From positions 51,328 through 115,327 of the forward strand of contig CAJUNR010000010.1 of assembly GCA_910587765.1 (NCBI GenBank): 64,000 nt of DNA. Direction: 5' to 3'. This document shows positions 9,237 through 17,213 of the stretch, one piece after another. Every line of letters starts with the position of its first letter. Position 1 is the stretch's first letter. The stretch comes from an uncultured Lachnospiraceae bacterium (GTDB taxonomy: Bacteria; Bacillota; Clostridia; Lachnospirales; Lachnospiraceae). Both the position numbers and the translations under genes were made by a program. The notes under the pieces are model-generated. The model did not search any database. It saw only the letters and a program-made list of their open reading frames with translations, and was not told the origin of the DNA.

Positions 9237-10580
9237 ATGGATGTAATGAAAATATATGACAGGCTGCCTGTACCGGCACAGGACCTTGCCTGCTCGCTCA
9301 AAGGCGCCCAGATCCGCAGAAACCGTTACGGACGCGCCTTCTCCTATTATCTGCAGCAGTATGAAGAACGCGGTTCCTGGAGCTATGACCGCCTGTGCGA
9401 ATACCGGGACCGGCGGCTGCGCAGACTCATGAAGCACTGCTACGACACGGTACCGTACTACCGGAAGATGTTCGACTCTCTCGGAATCGACTACCGGCAG
9501 ATCCGGCGGCTGGAGGATCTGCAGCGGCTGCCGGTTCTGGACAAGCAGACCGTGAACGAAAACTATCAGGATTTCATCACCACCGCCAAACCCCGGTCGA
9601 AGATCATCACCTCCCACACTTCGGGAACGACCGGAAGCGGCTTCGTCTTCTGTACCACGCACAACGTTTTAAGCGAACAGTGGGCCGTGTGGTGGAGATA
9701 CCGGAAAAAGCTGGGAATCTCCTTCGACACCTGGTGCGCTCTGTTCGGCAGCAAAGGCATCGTGCCGGTGGAGCGGAAAAAACCGCCCTTCAGCCGCTTC
9801 AATCTGCCCTGCAGACAGGAATATTTCAGCAGCTTCCATATGAACGATACCAACATCCGCTGGTATGCGGAGGAAATCATCCGCAGAAAACACACCTGGA
9901 TCCATGGCTACCCGTCGGCCGTCAATCTGCTGGCCGATTATATCCTCGCACACGACGATCTGCAGATCCGCGACGTCCGCTACGTCACCACCGGAGCGGA
10001 AAATCTGCTGCCCGTGCAGCGCGAACGCATCCGACAGGCCTTCGGCGTGGAGCCCCGCAGCCACTATGGGCTGGCCGAGGGCGTGGCAAACTTCTCGGAG
10101 GACCCAGACGGAGCCATGTTCGTGGATGAAGACTTCGCCGCCGTGGAATTTCTCGACATTCCCGGCCAGAAGGGCAAGGAAATCGTCGGCACCTCCCTGA
10201 GCAACTACGTGATGCCGCTGATCCGCTACCGGACCCACGACATCGCGGAGTACCGGGTGACGGACAGAGGCCGGCAGATCCTCTCGCTCGACGGCAGGCA
10301 GGAGGATTACGTGACCCTGCCGGACGGATGCCTTCTCGGTTCCCTCGATCAGATCTTCCGGGATATGCTTCATATCAAGGAGGCGCAGATCCGTCAGAAA
10401 GATCTCCGGCACATTGAGCTTCATGTCGTCCAGGGCGATCATTACACGAAAGATGACGAAGAACAACTGCTCCGGGAGGCGAAACTGTGGCTGATCGGCA
10501 TGGAAATCCGCATCGTTTACACCGATAAAATTCCCCGCACCCAGAACGGCAAACTCCGTTTTGTCGTTTCCGAACTTTAA
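9237..10580 (+). CDS. CapK/PaaK-like adenylate-forming enzyme
   Basis: This 447-residue protein belongs to the phenylacetate-CoA ligase/CapK branch of adenylate-forming enzymes, often found in capsule loci. It has the phosphate-binding loop (SHTSGTTGSGF), the adenine-binding motif (HYGLAEGVANFSED), a YRTHDIAEYRV segment and a C-terminal GK-type lysine (TQNGKLRF). The likely reaction is ATP-dependent activation of a carboxylic acid; the acceptor is unknown. The ATG has AAGGGG 10 bases upstream. It is one of only two plus-strand genes, has its own strong promoter and structured leader, and lies between two same-orientation copies of the structured repeat. That suggests an inserted cassette. A divergent relative lies at 45225-46532. 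Confidence 0.8.
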   Translation: MDVMKIYDRLPVPAQDLACSLKGAQIRRNRYGRAFSYYLQQYEERGSWSYDRLCEYRDRRLRRLMKHCYDTVPYYRKMFDSLGIDYRQIRRLEDLQRLPVLDKQTVNENYQDFITTAKPRSKIITSHTSGTTGSGFVFCTTHNVLSEQWAVWWRYRKKLGISFDTWCALFGSKGIVPVERKKPPFSRFNLPCRQEYFSSFHMNDTNIRWYAEEIIRRKHTWIHGYPSAVNLLADYILAHDDLQIRDVRYVTTGAENLLPVQRERIRQAFGVEPRSHYGLAEGVANFSEDPDGAMFVDEDFAAVEFLDIPGQKGKEIVGTSLSNYVMPLIRYRTHDIAEYRVTDRGRQILSLDGRQEDYVTLPDGCLLGSLDQIFRDMLHIKEAQIRQKDLRHIELHVVQGDHYTKDDEEQLLREAKLWLIGMEIRIVYTDKIPRTQNGKLRFVVSEL

Positions 10581-10597
10581 GGAAACGCTTGATAAAA

Positions 10598-10711
10598 GGT
10601 TACTGTTCACATCTACGCCGGTTTCAGCCTGATGCGGGCAGCTCATCCTGAAAGACCCATTGAAGGGCGCCGACACCAAGGCACAAAACGTGCCTTAGTG
10701 CCCTGCGGGGA
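10598..10711 (+). repeat. Structured intergenic repeat, copy C (truncated)
   Basis: The left half matches copy B closely (GGTTACTGTTCACATC end, outer-stem arm GCGGGCAGCTCATCC, TGAAGGG arm). The third stem is AAGGCAC with GTGCCTT, followed by a small CCC-TGC-GGG hairpin. The copy stops exactly where the stop codon of the gene at 10712 begins, so the 3' arms are missing. Confidence 0.8.
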
Positions 10712-12841
10712 TTAGAGTACCTTTGCGGCCTTTATGCGTTCCATGGCCCGGATCAGCATCTCCTGCCCGAGGAACGCGTCCCTGATCGCCGCATTCTCTT
10801 CTCCGTTTTTCAGCGTCCGGAAAATAAACTCATATTCCGCCTGGATCCCCTTGTCCTGCTCCAGCTTTTCCTTGACGCTCTTCGTGCTTCCGTATTTGCG
10901 GAGACGGATGAAATTATCCATCTCGTACACCGCCCCGTTCGACAGCACGCGGAGCTGTTCTTTGGGGTATTTTTTGGAGCCCATGGAAGAATAGACAATA
11001 TTGCCGACGGCCCCGGAAGCGAATTTCAGGGAGATCAGCATATTATCCATCATCGGATAGGCCTCGTTTCCGCCCGCGGTCAGATTCAGATCCGTCAGTT
11101 CGCTCCCGTCCAGATACTGTAGCAGGTCCACAAAATGACACGCTTCCCCCAGAATCCGTCCGCCGCCCGCGGCCTCGTCATGCACCCAGTGTTCTCTGGG
11201 GATGAACCCGGCGTTGGCGATGAAATCATAGACGGCCGGGATCCGGTCCGTCTGCAGCTCCTTTTTGATCTGCCGGATCAGCGGCGCATGCCTGCGGTTC
11301 AGTCCGCAGAACAATTCCCCCTGGGAACGTTCGTACGCCTCCCGAATCTCCTGCAGCTCCTCAAGCGTAAGGCAGAGCGGCTTTTCACAGTACACATGCT
11401 TTCCCGCGTTCAGCGCCTCGATCACGAATTTCGCGTGGCTGTTGTGCTGCGTGGAGACCGCGATCAGATCAATCTCCGGATCGGCCAGCAGCTTTTTGTA
11501 GTTGTTCGTCGTGTACCGAAACGGCGTCGCATCGTTCGCCTGGGCGCCGCCCACGCCCCCGGTGGTGGCCAGCCCCACGAACTCATATTTTCCGGTTTCC
11601 TTCATGACCGGAAGCATGGTGCTGCGCGCGAAATTTCCCGCTCCGATCAGTCCGAGACGGAGCTTTCCTCCGGATTCCCTCTTTTTCTTCGGACTGCGGA
11701 TCGTGTTCCGCCATTTCTCCCGGTTCTCGCTGTATTTTAAAAGAACGCCGATATACCGCTCATGGCGGGGATTCTCCGTGATCATCTCATACGCCTTTTC
11801 CGCGTCTTCAAACGGAATCTCATGGGTGATCAGATCCGAAACGTCCATCCGCTTCTGTGCGAGCAGCCGCACAAATTCTTCCACATTGCGCCCTTCCGTA
11901 AAGCGCACATAGCCGATGGGATAATCGATCCCTTTCTGCTCATACACCTCGTCGTACCGTCCGGGGCCGTAGGAGCGTGCGATCCGGAAAGAAAGCTCCC
12001 GCTCATAGTACGGACGCCGGTCGATGTTCATCCGGGTGACGCCGATCATGCAGATGATTCCCCGGTCTCTGGCGATGGCCGCCGCCAGATCCATCGGCGC
12101 ATTGCTGTCCGCCGCGGCCGTGATGATGACTTTGTCCACGCCTCGCCCGCGGGTCAGCGACCTGCTCATATCCGCCGCGTTGTCGTCGTTGGAATCAATA
12201 AATGCTTTCAGCCTCGTCCCCGGCAGCGTCTTGTCCGCCACGTCGTAGCCGATCACATCGCATCCGTAGGCGTCCAGGATGCGGCTGACAATGTGTCCCA
12301 CAAGTCCCATGCCGATAACGGCGACGGTCTCTCCCGGAACGACCTCCGCCTGATGAATCCCCTCCAGCGCGATTCCGCCCAGCGCGCAGAACGCGGCCTG
12401 ACGGTAATCGGTCAGCTCCTCCGGCACTCTGGCAATCATCGTCCGGCTGACCCGGTTGATCTCGCAGTGGTAGGCCGTCCCCACCATCGCTACCAGATCG
12501 CCCTTCTGCACCTCCGTCACGCCCGCTCCGCAGGCCAGCACGCGCCCCACGCCGGAATACCCCATCGGCATCGGCTCCGCCAGTTTGTGAAACGCGCTCT
12601 CCATCGTCGTCACGATGCCGTCCGTCGAGAGCTTCTCCAGTACCTTCTTCACCTGATCCGGCCGTTCGATTGCCTTCTGCACCAGATTCTTTCCTCCGAA
12701 GGAGGCGAGTCCCCGCTCCGTCCCCGCGCTGACGACCGTATACAGGCTTTCCACCAGCACCATATGCTCTTTCACGGTCGGCATGGGCTGATCAATCAGC
12801 TTCACGCTTCCGTCTTTGACATTCAAAAAAAGCTGTTTCAT
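10712..12841 (-). CDS. Bi-domain sugar oxidoreductase (MDR dehydrogenase fused to Gfo/Idh/MocA)
   Basis: The 709-residue protein fuses two oxidoreductases. The N-terminal part is a medium-chain alcohol dehydrogenase-like domain (MGYSGVGRV at about 93-101, Rossmann motif VIGMGLVG at about 175-182). The C-terminal part from about residue 395 is a Gfo/Idh/MocA domain (GLIGAGNFARS, then CEKPLCLTLEEL with the conserved EKP). Such fusions are regular members of exopolysaccharide clusters beside UDP-sugar dehydrogenases and heparinase-like proteins, as here. The substrate is probably a nucleotide-linked sugar. I prefer the ATG at 12841, preceded by GGAGAGAG, over an upstream start at 12883 that would overlap the previous gene. 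It is the last gene of the seven-gene operon starting at 21486. Confidence 0.85.
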   Translation of the reverse strand: MKQLFLNVKDGSVKLIDQPMPTVKEHMVLVESLYTVVSAGTERGLASFGGKNLVQKAIERPDQVKKVLEKLSTDGIVTTMESAFHKLAEPMPMGYSGVGRVLACGAGVTEVQKGDLVAMVGTAYHCEINRVSRTMIARVPEELTDYRQAAFCALGGIALEGIHQAEVVPGETVAVIGMGLVGHIVSRILDAYGCDVIGYDVADKTLPGTRLKAFIDSNDDNAADMSRSLTRGRGVDKVIITAAADSNAPMDLAAAIARDRGIICMIGVTRMNIDRRPYYERELSFRIARSYGPGRYDEVYEQKGIDYPIGYVRFTEGRNVEEFVRLLAQKRMDVSDLITHEIPFEDAEKAYEMITENPRHERYIGVLLKYSENREKWRNTIRSPKKKRESGGKLRLGLIGAGNFARSTMLPVMKETGKYEFVGLATTGGVGGAQANDATPFRYTTNNYKKLLADPEIDLIAVSTQHNSHAKFVIEALNAGKHVYCEKPLCLTLEELQEIREAYERSQGELFCGLNRRHAPLIRQIKKELQTDRIPAVYDFIANAGFIPREHWVHDEAAGGGRILGEACHFVDLLQYLDGSELTDLNLTAGGNEAYPMMDNMLISLKFASGAVGNIVYSSMGSKKYPKEQLRVLSNGAVYEMDNFIRLRKYGSTKSVKEKLEQDKGIQAEYEFIFRTLKNGEENAAIRDAFLGQEMLIRAMERIKAAKVL

Positions 12842-12860
12842 CTCTCTCTCCGTTCTCTGT

Positions 12861-14084
12861 TTATAAACGATAAGTTCCGTCAAGGAAACAGATATACCGG
12901 GTGTCCAGTACGATCTTTCCCTTCAGTTTTTCCATCTGCTGCCTGATCTCGTCGTGCCCCACCAGAAGCACCACCAGATCGACGTCTCCGAGGAAGGCCT
13001 CCAGATCATGATACTGATTCGGCACTTTGTCTTCCGTCACATATGGGTCATATACTTTGATCTGCCCGCCGCACAGATGGCGTTCCATGCTTTCGAGAAG
13101 CTGAAGCGTCGGGCTTTCCCTCGTATCGTCCACATTTTCCTTGTAGGTCAGGCCGTAGAGTCCGACCCGTCCCACATCGGTCATCACGTTTTCCTTCATG
13201 ATCTGATAAATCCGCTCCAGCACAAAATCCGGCATCGAATCGTTGATTTTGCGGGCGGAAAGGATGATGTTCGCCAGTCCCGGATAATCCCCCACCAGAA
13301 ACCAGGGATCCACGGAGATGCAGTGCCCGCCCACTCCGGGGCCGGGAGAGAGGATGTTGACCCTGGGATGCTTGTTGGCGATCCGGATGATCTCCTGGAC
13401 ATCCATATTGTCGGAACGGCAGATCTTGGCCAGCTCGTTGGCGAAGGCGATGTTGATGTCGCGGAACGTATTTTCCACCACCTTCGTCATCTCCGCCGTA
13501 CGGATGTCCGTGACGATGATCTCCCCTTCGCAGAAGGAACCGTACAGCTCCTTCACCCGCTCCCCGACCGCGCGGCTGTCCGCGCCGATCGTGCGGGAAT
13601 TGTGCTTCAGTTCATAGACCATATTACCGGGAATGATCCGCTCCGGCGCGTGCGCCAGATGAATGTCCTCGCCGATGACAAATCCTTTCGCCTCGATCAC
13701 CGGGCGGACATATTTGTCAATTGTCCCCGGAGACACCGTGGATTCCACTACGACCGTCGCCCCTCTGGGGCATACTTCCATCACATTCTCCACCGCCCGC
13801 GCCACATAGCCCGCATCCACTTTCTTGCTCGTTTTGTCGTAAGGGGTCGGCACCGCGACAATATACAGATCCGTACTCTGGTACTCATAAGAGAAACGGA
13901 TTCCTTTCGACACCGCCTCCGCAAACAGTTCCTCCAGCCCGTCCTCCTCGAACGTCGTCTTCCCCGCATTCAGTATGTCCACCAGCTCCCGATTATAATC
14001 CGTCCCCACCACTTCCACGCCGTGCGCGGCAAACATCAAAGCGGTCGGCAGACCGATGTAGCCAAGCCCTACTACGTTGATCAT
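12861..14084 (-). CDS. UDP-N-acetylhexosamine 6-dehydrogenase, WecC/WbpA type
   Basis: This 407-residue nucleotide-sugar dehydrogenase has the N-terminal NAD motif (GLGYIG, 6-11) and the conserved Lys/Asn helix (EMTKVVENTFRDIN, about 198-211). The catalytic cysteine lies in GPGVGGHCISVDPW (C255). The family oxidises C6 of a UDP-sugar twice to give a UDP-uronic acid. The overall sequence resembles the WecC (UDP-ManNAc) and WbpA (UDP-GlcNAc) group rather than UDP-glucose dehydrogenase. A WecB-like epimerase at 27010-28107 could supply UDP-ManNAc, although it lies in another operon. The ATG has AAAGGAG six bases upstream. The 64 bases before it hold a duplicated tail of the upstream gene. Confidence 0.88.
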   Translation of the reverse strand: MINVVGLGYIGLPTALMFAAHGVEVVGTDYNRELVDILNAGKTTFEEDGLEELFAEAVSKGIRFSYEYQSTDLYIVAVPTPYDKTSKKVDAGYVARAVENVMEVCPRGATVVVESTVSPGTIDKYVRPVIEAKGFVIGEDIHLAHAPERIIPGNMVYELKHNSRTIGADSRAVGERVKELYGSFCEGEIIVTDIRTAEMTKVVENTFRDINIAFANELAKICRSDNMDVQEIIRIANKHPRVNILSPGPGVGGHCISVDPWFLVGDYPGLANIILSARKINDSMPDFVLERIYQIMKENVMTDVGRVGLYGLTYKENVDDTRESPTLQLLESMERHLCGGQIKVYDPYVTEDKVPNQYHDLEAFLGDVDLVVLLVGHDEIRQQMEKLKGKIVLDTRYICFLDGTYRL

Positions 14085-14104
14085 ATGCGCTCCTTTCTGC
14101 TCCT

Positions 14105-14190
14105 GTCAAAGCCTTTCACAGATGATAAAATCTCCCGTCTTTTTCACGTCAAAGCCTTTCATAGACGATAAAATCTCCCGTCTCCATCAC
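14105..14190. repeat. 43-bp tandem duplication covering the stop codon of the upstream gene
   Basis: Two adjacent 43-base units (14105-14147 and 14148-14190) differ at about five positions. The second is the genuine 3' end of the membrane glycosyltransferase gene at 14149-15639, ending GDFIVYERL and a stop. The other copy, just past that stop, could encode GDFIICERL and a second stop. It therefore looks like a duplicated gene end left in the intergenic space. Confidence 0.85.
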
Positions 14191-15639
14191 ATTCACATAA
14201 TTTTTCTCTATCAGTGTCTCTATCTTTTCCCGGAATGGAACCGGTTCCTCGAACCATCCTTCTTTTACGACAATAAACGGCGGCTCTGCCGTCTCCATCT
14301 GTTCCAGAAACCGGCCGCCCAGCTCCCCGGACATCTCGCAGACCGGATACGTATAGATAAATTCCGTCGCCGAACAGCGCCCGGTTCCGAGGTAGATATA
14401 GGCGACGTTCCCCAGAACCGTGATCTTCTCCTCCTCGGCGGTGTTCTCCTCGATAAACCGCATCATCTCCAGATTCTCTCTCTCCGCCCCGGTAATCTGC
14501 ACATTGTAGTAAATTTTCTTCAAACCGTAGAAACCGCCCCCGTTTCCGTACAGCAAAAACAATATCAGCGTGATCACCCAGAACGGACTCAGAAACCCGC
14601 AGCGTCCCTTCCGGCGCTCCAGAAAGTTCCACAGATCGCCAATTCCTCCCGCAAGCGGCAGTACAAAGCCGGGAATGAGCGCGATCTCGTAATTCCGGTA
14701 ATTGACCCCGGACATGGAGGCCAGAATCAGGTTCAAAAGGATGTACAGCAGATTGGAGCCGTACAAAAGCCGCAGTTCTTTCTTCCGCAAAAACAGATAC
14801 AGATTCAGACAGATACAGGCAAACTGCAGCGGATGAAAGAAAAATTCCAGAAAAACACGGATGCGGGACAGAGAATCGGATTTCCCCACATAGAGGAAAT
14901 TGAAGCGGACCGCCTCCTCCCAGCACGCGCTCAGAGCCCCGCCGCACTGCAGCCACACGCACAGCAGCGCAATCACCGCCGCGGCGCCCGCGGTAAAACA
15001 ACCGGCGCACAGCAGCATCTCTTTGTACCGCTTCGCGCAGACGCCTTCCAGAAAGACAGCCGGAACGAAGACGGCCCACAGCGCGATCAGATTCGGCCGC
15101 AGGCAGAGTACGCTGCCCATGCACAGTCCCAGCAGCACAATTTCTTTTGGCCGGATCGTTCTCTTATCATCGCACAGATACGAGACAAACACGAACAGCG
15201 AAAGCATCAGAAAAGGAAGCGCCGCTTCCTCAATGGGGAAATCCTCCCCGCCGAAAATATTTCTCCCCAGCACGCCGCCCATGACCGCATAGGCAGCCGC
15301 GATGCGGTTGGCGACAAGCTTCCTCACGCACCAATAGGCGGCGGTGATCGTAACCGCCAGCAGAAGGCACTGCAGCAGCCAGACGCCGGTCGTCCCGCCC
15401 GCGCGGAAGAAGAGCGAATAAAGCAGAAACAAAAGCGGTCCCTTGTGGTCGAACAGATCGCGGTACACCATCCTGCCCTCCGACATCTCCCTCGCAATCT
15501 GAAGCCAGACGCCCGTGTCCGTGCTGATGACTCCGTCCCTGGAAAACGGCATGAAAGCGCTCTGCAGCACCAGATAGACGCCCAGCGCCGCCAGCACGAG
15601 AACCGCAAAATGCATCTCATAATTCTTTGAAATTTTCAT
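14149..15639 (-). CDS. Multi-spanning membrane glycosyltransferase, GT39/ArnT-like
   Basis: The 496-residue protein has about ten or more hydrophobic segments. Its first long external loop contains STDTGVWLQ followed by RDLFDHKGPLLFLLYSL, the Asp-containing loop and DHKGP pattern typical of GT39-like enzymes. These use polyprenyl-phosphate sugars as donors outside the membrane. It overlaps the preceding gene by four bases (ATGA), showing translational coupling. In this operon it could add a side-chain sugar to the lipid-linked repeat unit. Its 3' end is tandemly duplicated (see 14105-14190). Confidence 0.75.
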   Translation of the reverse strand: MKISKNYEMHFAVLVLAALGVYLVLQSAFMPFSRDGVISTDTGVWLQIAREMSEGRMVYRDLFDHKGPLLFLLYSLFFRAGGTTGVWLLQCLLLAVTITAAYWCVRKLVANRIAAAYAVMGGVLGRNIFGGEDFPIEEAALPFLMLSLFVFVSYLCDDKRTIRPKEIVLLGLCMGSVLCLRPNLIALWAVFVPAVFLEGVCAKRYKEMLLCAGCFTAGAAAVIALLCVWLQCGGALSACWEEAVRFNFLYVGKSDSLSRIRVFLEFFFHPLQFACICLNLYLFLRKKELRLLYGSNLLYILLNLILASMSGVNYRNYEIALIPGFVLPLAGGIGDLWNFLERRKGRCGFLSPFWVITLILFLLYGNGGGFYGLKKIYYNVQITGAERENLEMMRFIEENTAEEEKITVLGNVAYIYLGTGRCSATEFIYTYPVCEMSGELGGRFLEQMETAEPPFIVVKEGWFEEPVPFREKIETLIEKNYVNVMETGDFIVYERL

Positions 15640-17213
15640 TTATAATTCTCCGATACCTTTACTACGATCACGTCGTTTATGATTTTAATACAGCCGTCTT
15701 TGGGAAAGACCGGCATCTCTTCGACCTCGCCGCCGGCCAGAATCTCCTCGTATTTGGCGCTCTCGCACAGATTCAGGAAGACGCCGCAGCGCTCCGTCAC
15801 CATCCCTTCCCAGGAATGCCGGTTGCAGTTCGGATCCACAAGCCACCGCCCGAAGGCCGCATAATCATTCGCCATCTCCCAGGCGGACGATTTTTTGAAA
15901 AGGCGGTTCTCCGCGGGAGTGCCCACAAATGCGAACCACTGGTTCCCCTCGTCCAGATATCCCTCGTCCATCAGCCGCGAGAGAATATTCTGCGTAAGCG
16001 TCGTCACGCCTGTCCTGCCCTCCCTCATCGCGGTCTGGTCGTTGTTTACGATGCAGACATTGATCCACAGCGCCGCGCAGAGAACGACGGCGTACACTTG
16101 ATACAGCAGCCGCTTCCGGCAAGTGTGATAAAACAGTGCCAGAAACAGCGCCGGAACAAGCGCCATCGCCCCCGCCATCAGCAGAACGGTCCCCGCTTCC
16201 GTCGCAATCAGCAGGGTCACGTTGCATACGGCCGGCACCGCGGCAAACAAAAGCGCGAACAGCAGCGCGGAGCGCGGATTCTTCTTTCCCCACACGAGCA
16301 GCATGTACCCGGCAAACACAAAAATCAGAACAAGAACCGCCCCGTACGCCAGATCGCTGCCGAAAATCAGCCTCTGGAGGCGGTCCGTACAGAAATATCC
16401 GTAGAAATCCGCATACGCCTGCCCGAGCCGCTCCGGCAGCTTTACGATCATATTCCAGACGGTGACGTCATTCGCACCCTTATAATCATCCAGCGGAACC
16501 TGATAGATCCGCGAGACCAGCACGGTTACCAGTTTATAAAGGACACCGCCGGCCGCAACGCCCAGCACCGATCTTTGCACCAGCGCCCCGACCGTTTTTA
16601 ACTGCGCTCCCCGCAGCACCTCTTTCATGACGAAGAACAAAAGGACCGCGCACAGTACGCCGATATAAGCCTGATAGCTTCCCATCGAACAGGCGAGCAG
16701 CATCCCTCCGCCCAAAACCGCCGTCCCAAGGCGTGCGGCCCTCAGGATACAGTACGCCGAGAGAACGCTCAGCAGAAACGCCGTACCGAACGTCGGCGAC
16801 ATAAAGGAATAGGAAAGTACGTCGCAGGTCACCGGGGAGGCGATGAAAAAAGCCCCCAGGAGAAACGCCGTCTTCTTCTCCCTGATCTCAAACAGGTCGG
16901 CCAGAAGCGTCAATGCCAGAGAATCCAGAAACAATGTAATCATCGAGTTCAGGGCATAGGAAACGACCCCGAACCGCAGCCGGTCAATGTACGGCCAGAA
17001 CCATCTGCCGATGGAACGCTCCCATTCTCCCGCCTGATAGTTGGAGAACTCCCACAGTCCGTCAAAGGAGTTATAGAGGTCCTGAGAAAGCAGCGTGAAA
17101 TAGACCGCCGCGCCGAAGAGGGTCAGCCAGAATACGTTCCGCCCGTACTCCCCGAACCAGCGCTTCGCCTTTTCCGTCAGGCTTCCGGGCCGTCCTGTAG
17201 TTATAATTTTCAA
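15636..17213 (-). CDS. GtrII-like membrane glucosyltransferase
   Basis: The 525-residue protein has about ten to twelve membrane segments and a SMGSYQAYIGVL motif that recalls the GtrII family of O-antigen glucosyl-modifying enzymes. These transfer a sugar from a polyprenyl-phosphate carrier on the outer face of the membrane. The start codon is TTG, overlapping the upstream stop as TTGA, with AAAGG 11 bases before it. No in-frame ATG offers a sensible alternative. With the neighbouring GT39-like protein it suggests late side-branch glycosylation. A role as repeat-unit polymerase cannot be excluded, because operon 10712-21486 has no other obvious Wzy. Confidence 0.65.
   Translation of the reverse strand: MKIITTGRPGSLTEKAKRWFGEYGRNVFWLTLFGAAVYFTLLSQDLYNSFDGLWEFSNYQAGEWERSIGRWFWPYIDRLRFGVVSYALNSMITLFLDSLALTLLADLFEIREKKTAFLLGAFFIASPVTCDVLSYSFMSPTFGTAFLLSVLSAYCILRAARLGTAVLGGGMLLACSMGSYQAYIGVLCAVLLFFVMKEVLRGAQLKTVGALVQRSVLGVAAGGVLYKLVTVLVSRIYQVPLDDYKGANDVTVWNMIVKLPERLGQAYADFYGYFCTDRLQRLIFGSDLAYGAVLVLIFVFAGYMLLVWGKKNPRSALLFALLFAAVPAVCNVTLLIATEAGTVLLMAGAMALVPALFLALFYHTCRKRLLYQVYAVVLCAALWINVCIVNNDQTAMREGRTGVTTLTQNILSRLMDEGYLDEGNQWFAFVGTPAENRLFKKSSAWEMANDYAAFGRWLVDPNCNRHSWEGMVTERCGVFLNLCESAKYEEILAGGEVEEMPVFPKDGCIKIINDVIVVKVSENYK

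Noticed and set aside
8801..10711. Insertion sequence
   Set aside because: No transposase-like protein is encoded anywhere in the window; the inverted ends belong to the short structured repeats only.
14077..15630. Long open frame on the plus strand opposite the GT39-like gene
   Set aside because: It is a mirror of the real gene, with unlikely composition rich in Gln, Arg and His, no ribosome-binding site and no family motifs. The same holds for the long plus-strand frames near 40534-42447 and 60484-62304.
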